A stretch of 64,000 nucleotides of DNA, taken from assembly GCF_000373625.1 (NCBI RefSeq), contig NZ_KB891994.1, forward strand, positions 434,001 to 498,000, read 5' to 3'. The position numbers were made by a program, and so were the translations under genes. The stretch's first letter is position 1. Every line of letters starts with the position of its first letter. The notes under the pieces were generated by a model. It saw only the letters and a list, made by a program, of their open reading frames with translations. It had not been told where the DNA came from and did no database searches. This document shows, one piece after another, positions 8,147 to 16,441 of this stretch. The DNA is from Streptomyces sp. LaPpAH-108. GTDB taxonomy: Bacteria; Actinomycetota; Actinomycetes; Streptomycetales; Streptomycetaceae.

Positions 8147-8515
8147 TCACAGGCCGTGCAGTCGGCGTACGGGCGCGGTGGGTCCGGTCTGCTGCCGGGC
8201 GGTCAGGCCGACGAGGCGGTGGACGACGTCGACGAGGGCGGCCTGTTCGTCGGTGTCCACGAAGTACACCTGGCGGCGGCCCTCGCGGCGGGAGCGGACG
8301 AGTCCGGCGAGTTTGAGCTTGGTCAGATGCTGGCTGACGGCGGGCAGCGCGCCGCCGACGCGCTCGGCGAGCCCGGTGACGTCGCTCTCGCCCTGGGTGA
8401 GCGCCCACACGATGTGCAGCCTGGCCGGGGAGGCGAGCAGTCCGAAGGCAGCAGCCGCCTCCGCGAACACCTCGGGGGAGGGGTCCTGCCGGCCGGTGCC
8501 GGGCGGTGTCGCCAC
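8147..8515 (-). CDS. ArsR-family winged-helix transcriptional regulator
   Basis: A 122-residue DNA-binding protein. Residues 15-95 form the ArsR/SmtB winged helix, with the recognition helix in ALPAVSQHLTKLKLAGLV and the wing in RREGRRQVYFVDT. I see no CxC metal-binding motif in the recognition helix; if it senses metal it must use other residues. It is the first gene of a two-gene unit with mgtA and probably represses it. Three 10-base repeats just upstream could be its operator. Confidence 0.85.
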   Translation of the reverse strand: MATPPGTGRQDPSPEVFAEAAAAFGLLASPARLHIVWALTQGESDVTGLAERVGGALPAVSQHLTKLKLAGLVRSRREGRRQVYFVDTDEQAALVDVVHRLVGLTARQQTGPTAPVRRLHGL

Positions 8516-8537
8516 TGTGCTCGTCCTCCTCGGCGCG

Positions 8538-8567
8538 TCTCGCCGTGTCTTGCCGTGTCTCGCCGTG
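8538..8567. repeat. Three 10-bp direct repeats upstream of the arsR-mgtA unit
   Basis: TCTCGCCGTG, TCTTGCCGTG and TCTCGCCGTG follow one another without gaps, starting 23 bases before the regulator start codon. The 10-bp spacing places each copy on the same face of the helix. This suits a regulator binding site, although simple slippage is also possible. Confidence 0.4.
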
Positions 8568-8651
8568 TCCGTCGGTTTCCGGGGAGCCAGTGTAGGTCGC
8601 CGGAGCGGCCCGTCCGTGCCGGGCGGGAGGGCCGGGACGGCCGGGACAGGC

Positions 8652-8687
8652 GGAACGCCCGGCGGCGGTGTGCGCGCCGGGCGTTCC
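8652..8687 (-). terminator. Hairpin terminator after osmoprotectant binding-protein gene
   Basis: A perfect 13-base stem (8652-8664 with 8675-8687) closes on a 10-base loop, 20 bases after the stop codon of the binding-protein gene on the minus strand. It marks the end of the four-gene transporter operon. Confidence 0.65.
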
Positions 8688-8706
8688 TGGCCGGTTCAGG
8701 CTGCCG

Positions 8707-9672
8707 TCAGCTCAGCCCCGCGGACTTCAGCCACGCCCGCGCCACGTCCAGCGGGTCCTTGTGCTGGTTCTGCACCTGGGTGTCCAGGTCGAGCAGCGTG
8801 TCCGTGTCCAGCTTGGCGGAGACGGCGTCGAGCGCGGCGGCCCCCTCCTTGGTCAGCGCGCCCTTGCGGACGAGCGGCTGGACGTTCTCGAAGCCGAAGA
8901 GGTTCTCGGGGTCCTGGAGGACCACGAACTTCTCCTTGGCGATGATCGGGTCGGTGCTGAAGATGTCCGCGACCTGTACGTCGTTCTTCTTGAGCGCCGT
9001 CTGGGTGAGCGGGCCGCCCGCGTCCAGCGCCTTGAAGGACTTGAACTCCAGGCCGTACACGTCCTTGAGCCCGACGAGCCCCTGGTGGCGGGTCTGGAAC
9101 TCCGGGGAGGCGCCGATCACGAGGTCCTTCGCCGCGCCCTTGAGGTCGGCGATGGAGGACTTGTCGGTCAGCTTGAGCTTCTTCGCGGTGGCCGCGTTGA
9201 CCGTGACCGAGTCCTTGTCCTCGGCAGCCGACGGCTCGAGCAGGGTCAGCTTGGGGTCGAGCTTGGCCTCGATCGCCTTCGTCGTCTCCTCGGCCGTCTT
9301 CGGGGTGGCCTTGGGGTCGAGGTAGGCGAGCAGCGCGCCGTTGTACTCGGGCAGGACGGAGATGTCGCCGCTCTTGAGGACGCGGTAGGTGGTCTCGCGG
9401 CTGCCGATGTTCGGCTTGTACGAGACCTTGATGCCCTTGGCCTTGAGGGCCTCGCCGTAGATGTCGGCGAGCAGGATGCTCTCGGCGAAGTTGTTGGAGC
9501 CGACCACGACGGTGCCCCCGGAGGGCTTGTCGCCGCCGGTCAGCGGGTTGTCGGAGGAGTCCTTGTCCGAGGAACCACAGCCCGCCAGCAGCGCCGTCGC
9601 CGCCACGAGCGCAGCCGCCGCCACGACTCGGTTCCTCCGGGTGGGCCTGCTGATGCGGTTGTTGAAAGTCAC
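8707..9672 (-). CDS. Glycine betaine/osmoprotectant ABC transporter substrate-binding lipoprotein
   Basis: A 321-residue lipoprotein of the OpuAC/ProX class that captures betaine, choline or related solutes outside the cell. After a basic start comes a hydrophobic segment ending in the lipobox LLAGC (Cys32). The mature domain has typical stretches such as VVVGSNNFAESILLADIYGEAL and LPEYNGALLAYL. The GTG at 9672 gives a compact lipoprotein signal; an upstream in-frame ATG would add about 15 residues and cannot be excluded. It is last in the operon, 108 bases after the second permease gene. Ligand specificity cannot be read with confidence. Confidence 0.88.
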   Translation of the reverse strand: MTFNNRISRPTRRNRVVAAAALVAATALLAGCGSSDKDSSDNPLTGGDKPSGGTVVVGSNNFAESILLADIYGEALKAKGIKVSYKPNIGSRETTYRVLKSGDISVLPEYNGALLAYLDPKATPKTAEETTKAIEAKLDPKLTLLEPSAAEDKDSVTVNAATAKKLKLTDKSSIADLKGAAKDLVIGASPEFQTRHQGLVGLKDVYGLEFKSFKALDAGGPLTQTALKKNDVQVADIFSTDPIIAKEKFVVLQDPENLFGFENVQPLVRKGALTKEGAAALDAVSAKLDTDTLLDLDTQVQNQHKDPLDVARAWLKSAGLS

Positions 9673-9780
9673 CCGTCGATCCAAGCCAGCGCGCTCCTGG
9701 CCAGTCAAGTGCGTCATGGTCACCAATTGGCTTCGATTAGTGGGGAGTTGTATGGATCGGTGCTGGATTCCCGGCATGGT

Positions 9781-10449
9781 TCAGCTGCTCCTTCGTACGC
9801 CGGGCGAGACCACCAGGCGGGAGAGGGCCCAGAAGAGGACGAGGGTGGCCAGCGCCATCCCGGCGACCAGGGTGGCGCCGCCGACGACCTTCTCGTAGTC
9901 CTTCTGGTAGAGCCCGTCGATGATGTACCGGCCCAGGCCGCCGAAGCTGACGTAGGCCGCGATGGTGGCGGTGGAGACGATCTGGACGGCCGCCGTGCGC
10001 AGTCCGCCGAGGATCACCGGGAGCGCGACGGGCAGTTCCACCTGGAACAGGATGCGCGTCTCGGTCAGTCCCATGCCGCGCGCCGCGTCCACCGGGGAGG
10101 GGTCGACGGAGCGGATCGCCTCGTAGGCGGTGACCAGGATCGGCGGTACGGCGAGGATGACCAGCGGGATCATCACGGGCAGCACACCGAAGCCGAGCCA
10201 GAAGAACATGAGTACCAGCAGGCCGAAGCTGGGCAGTGCCCGCGCGGCGGTGGCGGCCAGGGCGATGGCGTTGCCGCCGCGTCCCAGGTGGCCGGTGATC
10301 AGGCCGACGGGCAGCGCGATCACGGCGGCGAGGACGAGCGCTTCGAGCGAGTAGCCGATGTGTTCGAGGAGCCGGGTGGGGATGCCGTCGTAGCCGTGCC
10401 AGTGGGCGTTGTCCGCGAAGAAGGCGCGGGCGAAATCGAGTACGTTCAC
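9781..10449 (-). CDS. Osmoprotectant ABC transporter permease (second subunit)
   Basis: A 222-residue inner-membrane permease of the OpuCD/ProW class. It has five or six hydrophobic helices and the cytoplasmic coupling loop typical of binding-protein-dependent permeases (EAIRSVDPSPVDAARGMG). The GTG start at 10447-10449 overlaps the stop of the other permease gene by four bases (GTGA), indicating translational coupling. Together with the first permease it should form the heterodimeric channel driven by the upstream ATPase. Confidence 0.88.
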   Translation of the reverse strand: MNVLDFARAFFADNAHWHGYDGIPTRLLEHIGYSLEALVLAAVIALPVGLITGHLGRGGNAIALAATAARALPSFGLLVLMFFWLGFGVLPVMIPLVILAVPPILVTAYEAIRSVDPSPVDAARGMGLTETRILFQVELPVALPVILGGLRTAAVQIVSTATIAAYVSFGGLGRYIIDGLYQKDYEKVVGGATLVAGMALATLVLFWALSRLVVSPGVRRSS

Positions 10450-11099
10450 CGGGCGGCGCCCTTCTTCGGCATCCAGGGGGTCAGCAGGGTGCGCAGCGCG
10501 ACGAGGGCCGCGTCGACGAGGGTCGCCAGCACCGCTGTGGTGAGCACGGAGTTCACGGCGAGAGCGGGCCGGTGGTAGATGTTCGCGTCGTTGAGCATGT
10601 TGCCGAGCGCGCCCTGGTTGCCGATGAGCATGCCGACGCTGACCAGCGAGATGCTGGAGACGCAGGCGACCCGGAGACCGGCCATGATCGCGGGCACGGC
10701 GATGGGCAACTGCACCTGGAGATACCGCCGTACGGGTCCGAGCCCCATCGCCTCGGCGGCGGCCAGGGTCTCCCGGGGCACCGAGCGGACGCCGTCCACG
10801 ATGGCCGGGACGAGCACCACGAGGCTGTAGACGGCCAGCGGGATCATCACCGTGATCTCGCTCTGGCCCGTGTAGTCGATGAGCACGACGAAGAAGGCGA
10901 GCGAGGGTATCGCGTACAGGATCGTGGTGAAGCCGAGCACCGGTGGATACAACCAGCGGAAGCGGACGCAGAGTTGGGCCACGGGCAGCGAGGCGAGCAG
11001 TCCGGCGAGCACCGGCAGCAGGGCCTCGCGCAGATGCAGCCCGATGAGTCCGGCGTAGCTGTGCTGGAGGTCGCTGGGGAGGTCGAAGAAGCCGTTCAT
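10446..11099 (-). CDS. Osmoprotectant ABC transporter permease (first subunit)
   Basis: A 217-residue integral membrane protein of the OpuCB class, with helices near residues 22-45, 53-75, 80-105, 145-165 and 180-205. The coupling loop RSVPRETLAAAEAMGLGP contacts the ATPase. Its ATG overlaps the ATPase stop (ATGA at 11096-11099), and its stop overlaps the start of the second permease, so the three genes are translated as a chain. Confidence 0.88.
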   Translation of the reverse strand: MNGFFDLPSDLQHSYAGLIGLHLREALLPVLAGLLASLPVAQLCVRFRWLYPPVLGFTTILYAIPSLAFFVVLIDYTGQSEITVMIPLAVYSLVVLVPAIVDGVRSVPRETLAAAEAMGLGPVRRYLQVQLPIAVPAIMAGLRVACVSSISLVSVGMLIGNQGALGNMLNDANIYHRPALAVNSVLTTAVLATLVDAALVALRTLLTPWMPKKGAAR

Positions 11100-12220
11100 C
11101 CCGCGGCCTTCGCGTCCGTGCGGTGCTCGTCGTGCGCGGCGCGGATCGCCTCGCCGACGGCCTGCTGGGAGACCACGCCCAGGGCACGCCCGTCACCGTC
11201 CACGGCCACGGCCCAGCCGGTCGGGGAGAGCACGGCGCCGTCGAGCGCGGTGCGCAGCGAGTCGGTGCCGGGCCGGAACGGCCGCCCGAACGACAGCAGT
11301 TGGTCCTTGTCGATGCTCCCGGCGACGATCCGCTCCGGCTCGGCCCAGCCGAGGGGGGCGCCGTCGGTGTCGGTCACGAGGAGGTACGGCGCGGTGGCGG
11401 CCCCGGAGATCCGCTCGGCGTCCGCGTCGATCGGGACGACGGGCGCGGTCTCCAGCGCCAGTTCCCCGGAGGCGAAGAAGGAGAGCCTGCGGATGCCCCG
11501 GTCGGCGCCGAGGAAGTCCTCGACGAACGGGTCGGCGGGATCGCTCAACAGCTCGGCGGGCGGCGCGAATTGGGCCAGATGACCACCGGTGCGCAGCACG
11601 GCGACCATCGTGCCGAGCTTCACGGCCTCGTCGATGTCATGCGTGACGAAGACGATCGTCTTGCCCAACTCGTCCTGGATGCGGAGCAGTTCGTCCTGGA
11701 GCCCCTTGCGCACCACCGGGTCGACGGCGGAGAACGGCTCGTCCATCAGCAGCACCGGCGGATCGGCGGCGAGCGCCCGCGCCACCCCGACCCGCTGCTG
11801 CTGACCGCCGGAGAGCTGATACGGGTACCGCCGGGCGAGCGCGGTGTCGAGCCCGACCCGCTCCATCAACTCGGCGGCCTGCTCCCGCGCCACGCGTTTG
11901 CTCGTCCCCAACAGCCGGGGAACCGTCGCGATGTTGTCGATGATGGTGCGGTGCTGGAAGAGGCCCGCGTTCTGGATGACGTACCCCATCGACCGCCGCA
12001 GCGAGTTGACGGGCCGCTCTCTGACGTCCTCCCCGTCGAGCAGGATGCGCCCCTCACTGGGCTCCACCATCCGGTTGATCATCCGCAACGTCGTGGTCTT
12101 GCCACACCCGGAGGGTCCGACGAGCACGGTGATCGCACGGTCCGGAATGTCGAGCGAGAGCCGGTCGACAGCGACCGTGCCGTCCGGATACCGCTTGCTG
12201 ACTGAATCTATCCGTATCAA
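11096..12220 (-). CDS. Osmoprotectant ABC transporter ATP-binding protein with CBS pair
   Basis: A 374-residue ATPase that energises uptake of betaine-type osmolytes. Walker A is GPSGCGKT (35-42), the signature is LSGGQ (136-140), and Walker B is LLMDEP (157-162). The C-terminal part (about 245-370) is a CBS-domain pair, which in OpuA/OpuC homologues senses ionic strength or nucleotides. It is the first gene of the operon. The 242 bases upstream should contain its osmotically controlled promoter; I could not pick a convincing -35/-10 pair there. Confidence 0.9.
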   Translation of the reverse strand: MIRIDSVSKRYPDGTVAVDRLSLDIPDRAITVLVGPSGCGKTTTLRMINRMVEPSEGRILLDGEDVRERPVNSLRRSMGYVIQNAGLFQHRTIIDNIATVPRLLGTSKRVAREQAAELMERVGLDTALARRYPYQLSGGQQQRVGVARALAADPPVLLMDEPFSAVDPVVRKGLQDELLRIQDELGKTIVFVTHDIDEAVKLGTMVAVLRTGGHLAQFAPPAELLSDPADPFVEDFLGADRGIRRLSFFASGELALETAPVVPIDADAERISGAATAPYLLVTDTDGAPLGWAEPERIVAGSIDKDQLLSFGRPFRPGTDSLRTALDGAVLSPTGWAVAVDGDGRALGVVSQQAVGEAIRAAHDEHRTDAKAAG

Positions 12221-12324
12221 AACGCCGCGCGCCCTTCGGTTTGGCAGGAGCCTTCAGACCGTGCCGGCCGAGTGTAGACGGCGGCGTCCCGGCACCCGGG
12301 CGGCGCGAAAAGACGACCGGCCCG

Positions 12325-12344
12325 GGGTGCGGGCGCGCGCACCC
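12325..12344 (-). terminator. Weak hairpin after the phosphotransferase-like gene
   Basis: GGGTGCG (12325-12331) pairs with CGCACCC (12338-12344) around a 6-base loop, in the 242-base gap between the stop of the 12463 gene and the start of the ABC ATPase gene. The short stem makes this a tentative terminator. Confidence 0.35.
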
Positions 12345-12462
12345 GTGGTCTGCCACGGCCGGACGATCCCAATGAATCGGCTTTCTGCTACCCCGTGACC
12401 GCCGTCCCACTCCCCCTTCTTTGTGACGCTTCCCACCTTGTTGCGCACGCGGTCAGGGCATC

Positions 12463-14181
12463 TCAGCCTTCCGTGTCGTCGGTCCGGGTCGAGAACGTCA
12501 CCTGGACCTGGTGCTGTCCCGTGCGCACCACCAGCCCCTCCGCGAGGTCCTCGCCCGTTCTCCCGTCCATCAGCCACAGGTTGACGGCCGCGCCCAGCAC
12601 CAGGGGATCGAGCGCGGGCCGGGCTCCGCCCCAGGGGCGGGCCGTACGGGCTTCGAGCAGGACGCTGCCCGGCAGGCGCACGACGGCCGACGCCTCGTCG
12701 ATGCGGGCGACCAGTACCGCGGCACCGGGATTCCGCTCCGCCTCACGCAGACACCACTCGGGCGGCGACGGCGTGGCACCGGCGAGAACACGTGCCACGA
12801 CGTCGGCGCTCTGCTTCCACACCGTGTGGGACGTCTCGGTGGCGACCGCGTAGAAGCCCCGCTCCCGGTCCCGGTGCCCCGCCACCAGGGGCCAGCGCTG
12901 CAGGTCGACCGTGCCGTCCTCGTGCACGGTGCCGGTCACCTCGTACGCGGTGGGCGGCAGCGTGCGGATGGGCTCCGGGTCCGGCACGGGGCTGGGGTCG
13001 GGCGGCTCCTCCGGGAGGCGTACCCCTCGGGGCTCCAGGAAGGCGTACAGACGGCGTTGGGTGAGTTCCCCCGACTTGTCGACATCCGCCAGCTGGCTGT
13101 CGACGATGGGCCGCAGCACGCTGGGGTCGTGCTCCTGCTCCGCGCACAGCAGCTGTGCGTACAGGTCGCCTTCGGGGTCGATCCGGGGAGCGTTCCGCCC
13201 GAAGGCGGCGGCGGGCGAGGACGGGTCCAGCTCGTCGAGGCCGGTCGCGGCGAGGAGGGTCACCCGGTCCGCCGCGGCGGAGTAGAAGGTGGTGCTGCCG
13301 TGGTCGCCGATCACGCAGTCACCCGCAACGACGACGGCGCGCCAGCCCTCCTGCGGGGGTATGACCATCAGCCCGGCGTCCATGGCCTTTCCCAGCCGCT
13401 CCAGGACCGCGAGCGAGGAGTGCCGGGCCCACACGTTGGGGTGGAAGACGGCGGCCACGGCGAACTCGTCGGACGGCAGCGAGGTGACGAGGTCGAGCGG
13501 CAGTCGCGGGTGCCGACCGAGCAGCGAGTGCTCGCTCCAGGTGGAGTGGATCACGACGAGGCGGCGCCCGTCCGCGACCCCGAGCCGGGCCCGGTACCAG
13601 TCGCGCATCTGACGGCTGGCCAGGATGCGCTGGAAGCACCAGTCGCCGATCACCGCCGCCCGGGGCACCGCCTCGGGACAGCTGCGGAGGAGCCGGGCGA
13701 GCTGATCGTGGTGCGACAGTCCGATGGCCGCGGGCACCACCCTGCCGCGATGGACCAGTTCCCGGCGCGACAGTCCGGCCGGTGACGTGGCGTCGCCGGT
13801 CGACTCGGTCACGAGCCGGTTGTACCCGGCCCCGTGCGGCAGCACCATCAGCGGCGCGCGGAGCCTGCGCATCGAGGGATGCACGGCACAGGCGACGGCC
13901 AGGTCGAAGGAGCGTCGCGTGGCCTCCTTCCACGTCAGCACGTTCACCCCGACCGACGCCAGATACTCCGGCAGCCCCTCGGCGAACGCCGACCCCGGAT
14001 TGACCGTGCAGAACTTGTCGATACCGTCCTCGGGCCGCAACAGCCCCAGCACGTCCAGCACCCGGGTCGCCGAGGTGAGCGTCCGCGCGACCCCGAGCAC
14101 CGTCGCCTTGGGGGGTGCCCACGTGTTCCAGCGTGACCGGGGGCACGGCAGTCGACGGCGACGCAAAAGGGGCAACGGCAA
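12463..14181 (-). CDS. Large GT-B/CDP-glycerol-transferase-like protein of unknown function
   Basis: About 572 residues from a TTG start at 14181 that has GGAG 6 bases upstream; a weaker ATG at 14292 would overlap the STAND gene. Residues 20-330 resemble a two-Rossmann glycosyl or polyol-phosphate transferase. The segment ATVLGVARTLTSATRVLDVL starts the domain, MVLPHGAGYNRLV and FHPNVWARHS follow, and GDHGSTTFYSAAADRVTLLA matches the nucleotide-binding end seen in CDP-glycerol transferases. The C-terminal 200 residues are a separate domain I do not recognise. From memory, relatives in Streptomyces are often mislabelled as translation initiation factor. It follows the STAND gene on the same strand by 67 bases and is probably cotranscribed, so it may be an effector or modifier of that system. 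No signal peptide. Confidence 0.65.
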   Translation of the reverse strand: MPLPLLRRRRLPCPRSRWNTWAPPKATVLGVARTLTSATRVLDVLGLLRPEDGIDKFCTVNPGSAFAEGLPEYLASVGVNVLTWKEATRRSFDLAVACAVHPSMRRLRAPLMVLPHGAGYNRLVTESTGDATSPAGLSRRELVHRGRVVPAAIGLSHHDQLARLLRSCPEAVPRAAVIGDWCFQRILASRQMRDWYRARLGVADGRRLVVIHSTWSEHSLLGRHPRLPLDLVTSLPSDEFAVAAVFHPNVWARHSSLAVLERLGKAMDAGLMVIPPQEGWRAVVVAGDCVIGDHGSTTFYSAAADRVTLLAATGLDELDPSSPAAAFGRNAPRIDPEGDLYAQLLCAEQEHDPSVLRPIVDSQLADVDKSGELTQRRLYAFLEPRGVRLPEEPPDPSPVPDPEPIRTLPPTAYEVTGTVHEDGTVDLQRWPLVAGHRDRERGFYAVATETSHTVWKQSADVVARVLAGATPSPPEWCLREAERNPGAAVLVARIDEASAVVRLPGSVLLEARTARPWGGARPALDPLVLGAAVNLWLMDGRTGEDLAEGLVVRTGQHQVQVTFSTRTDDTEG

Positions 14182-14248
14182 CGGTCTCTCCGGGACGTCA
14201 GAGCGTGGGGTGTTGAGCAGAACAGGGTAGGAAAACGCGCGCGGCCGC

Positions 14249-16342
14249 TCACGCGTCGCCGGACAGCACCCCGGCGTCCCGCCGCAGCTCACGCGACTTC
14301 GCCTCGCACGCCGCCCGCAGCCGCGCGTCCTCGGCGCTCGCGGCGACCTCCCCCAGCACCCCGAGGGCCCGGTCGAGCCTGGCGTACAGCCCCTGGGCGG
14401 TCGCCTGCTCCGCCGCGCGCACCGCCGCCTCGGCCGCGTCCGCGACCCGGCCCAGCCCGTGCAGGGCCCGCGCCCGGACGATCCCGAGGCCCGGGAGCAT
14501 CACGTCGTCGCCGCTCTCCTCGGCCAGCGCCGTGGCCTCCTCGGCCGCGTCGAGCGCCTCCCGCAGCCGCCCGCCCGCGAGCAGGGCCTGCGCGACGTTG
14601 TACGTCTGCACGATGACGCCGTGCCCGTCCTCCCGCGCCGCGTTGGCCTCGAGCGCACGGCGGAACAGCGTGTGCGCGTCCTCGGGCCGCCCGGCGGCCA
14701 GGGCGACGAGCCCCTGGGTCTCCCAGATCATGCCGCTGAGCCGTGTGTCGGTGGCGGGGCCGAGCAGTTCCGCGGCCGCGTCCAGCTCCCGCGTGGCCTC
14801 GTCGTAGGAGCCCAGTCCGTAGTGGGCGCGGGCCAGTTGGTTGCGCATCCGGATCTCGACGTCCGTACGCCCGGTCCATCGCGCGGCCTCGATGCCCATC
14901 CGGTGGGCCTCGATGGAGTCCACGTGGTGTTTGCGGTTGTGGTACAGCGGCCAGAGCGATTCGCACAGCTGCCACACCGCGTCGTACCACCGCTCCTCGG
15001 TGGCGACCCGCAGCAGGGCCAGCAGGTTGCCCCGCTCGGCGTCGAGCCACTCCAGCGCTTCCATGCGGTCGGTGAACAGCTGCTCGTTCGGGCAGAGTTC
15101 GGCCAGGGAGCGGGCAGGTGGCGGCTGGAGCCGGAAACGCCCGGCGCCGACGAGGCCGTCCGCGTGGGCCACGGCGTCCACGTAGAAGTCGGTCACGGCC
15201 CGGAGCACGGTCTCGCGCTCGGCCTCCGGCAGCTCGCGCACGATCTCCCGCGCGTGCGCCCGGGCCACGTCGTGCAGCCGGAGACGGCGCGGCCGGTCGG
15301 CGGACTCGGCCAGGAGCGCCAGGTTCGCGGTGAGCAGGTCACCCATCGCCGCGTCCACGTCCGGCACCCCGGCCGCCGCGACGAGGGCGGCCGTCACGGT
15401 CGTACCCGGCAGCCTGCCGAACAGCCGGTACAGCTCCCGGGTCGGTCCGGGCAGGCTCAGGTAGGCCATGTCGAGCACCGCGTTCACCGATGTGGTCCCG
15501 TCCTCCAGATGCGGTAAGCCGTCGGCGCCGAGCGCGCGGACGGCGTCGTTCAGTCCCAGGTGCGGGCGCCGCGCCAGCCACTCGCCGACGGCGCGCAGCG
15601 CGAGGGGCAGGCCGCCGCAGAGCCGGACGAGTGCGGCGGCCGCGTCGTCCGCGTCCGTGACGCGCCAGCTGTGCACGAACTCGACCCCGGCCACCCGGTC
15701 GAGCGGATCGACGGAGATCTGCTCCGCGCCGTCCATCGACAGGGCGGGCAGCCGGGTGCGGCTGATGACCACGAGCAGCCCGGTGCCCGGGACCAGCGGC
15801 CGGACCTCGGCGGCCTGCCGGGCGTTGTCGACGACGACCAGGGTGTCGCGGCCCGCGGTGACGCTGCGGAACAGCGCGGTGCGCTCGCCGAGGCCCGCCG
15901 GGATGAACTCCGGGTGCACGCCCAGCGAGCGCAGGAAGCCGGCCACGACACCGCCCACGTCGACCGCGCCGTCCCGTCTCACCTCTTCGAGATCCGCGTA
16001 GAGCTGGCCGCCGGGGAAGGGCTGCTCCAGCATCCCGGCGACCCAGTGCGCCACCAGCTGGGTCTTGCCCACGCCCCCGAGGCCGGAGACGACGACGATC
16101 CGCGAGGTGGCCGGACCCGCCCGGCGGTCGCTCTCGACGGCCCGCAACCGGCCGAGTTCATCCGTGCGGTTGACGAACAGCGTGCTGGGGCGCGGTACTT
16201 GACGGGGCGTCACTTCCGGTGGTGCGGCGGCCAGCGTCAGCGAGTCCACCCGTCCCGCCATGACCAGCGGTCCGGTGATCACCGCGTTCCCGGCAACGGA
16301 GTTGTGCGTGACCGACGATGCTCCACCGCTGTGCTCGCCCAC
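14249..16342 (-). CDS. NB-ARC/TPR STAND signalling ATPase with N-terminal amyloid-like motif
   Basis: A 697-residue NLR-like switch protein. Residues 13-37 carry a short hydrophobic/Gly motif (HNSVAGNAVITGPLVMAG and following) closely matching one at the C-terminus of the divergent small protein. The NB-ARC ATPase follows: Walker A GLGGVGKT at 87-94, Walker B-like TLVVVDN near 170, a sensor-type ISRTRL, and GLPLAL near 250. Winged-helix-like and helical spacer regions lead to tetratricopeptide-type helices from about 430 to the end. STAND proteins of this build oligomerise on ligand binding and recruit effectors through the N-terminal module. No SARP DNA-binding domain is present, so it is not an AfsR-type activator. 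Trigger and output are unknown. Confidence 0.85.
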   Translation of the reverse strand: MGEHSGGASSVTHNSVAGNAVITGPLVMAGRVDSLTLAAAPPEVTPRQVPRPSTLFVNRTDELGRLRAVESDRRAGPATSRIVVVSGLGGVGKTQLVAHWVAGMLEQPFPGGQLYADLEEVRRDGAVDVGGVVAGFLRSLGVHPEFIPAGLGERTALFRSVTAGRDTLVVVDNARQAAEVRPLVPGTGLLVVISRTRLPALSMDGAEQISVDPLDRVAGVEFVHSWRVTDADDAAAALVRLCGGLPLALRAVGEWLARRPHLGLNDAVRALGADGLPHLEDGTTSVNAVLDMAYLSLPGPTRELYRLFGRLPGTTVTAALVAAAGVPDVDAAMGDLLTANLALLAESADRPRRLRLHDVARAHAREIVRELPEAERETVLRAVTDFYVDAVAHADGLVGAGRFRLQPPPARSLAELCPNEQLFTDRMEALEWLDAERGNLLALLRVATEERWYDAVWQLCESLWPLYHNRKHHVDSIEAHRMGIEAARWTGRTDVEIRMRNQLARAHYGLGSYDEATRELDAAAELLGPATDTRLSGMIWETQGLVALAAGRPEDAHTLFRRALEANAAREDGHGVIVQTYNVAQALLAGGRLREALDAAEEATALAEESGDDVMLPGLGIVRARALHGLGRVADAAEAAVRAAEQATAQGLYARLDRALGVLGEVAASAEDARLRAACEAKSRELRRDAGVLSGDA

Positions 16343-16441
16343 CCGTTCGCCCCTCCGTCAGGCCCTGCCACCGGAACCCAAAGCTACTACCATGACCCAC
16401 TCCGCCGTTGGCGGTCGGCAACGAAGGAGCAAGGGGGAATC
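16343..16441. promoter_or_regulatory. 99-base divergent promoter region of the STAND/small-protein locus
   Basis: This short gap separates the two divergent start codons, so both promoters must overlap here and the genes are probably co-regulated. The strand facing the small gene carries an extended purine-rich ribosome-binding region (GAAGGAGCAAGGGGGAAT). I see no clear -35/-10 pair. Confidence 0.45.

Noticed and set aside
5137..8316. 1059-residue open frame opposite mgtA
   Set aside because: It is the antisense shadow of mgtA. The product is Gly/Arg/Gln/Ala-rich with no domains, while the opposite strand has complete P-type ATPase motifs.
12463..14181. Translation initiation factor 2
   Set aside because: This label is used for some relatives but no GTPase G-motifs or IF2 domains are present; the fold resembles CDP-glycerol transferases.
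14249..16342. AfsR/SARP-type antibiotic regulator
   Set aside because: NB-ARC and TPR parts are shared with AfsR, but there is no N-terminal winged-helix/BTAD region; the protein begins with the short signalling motif instead.
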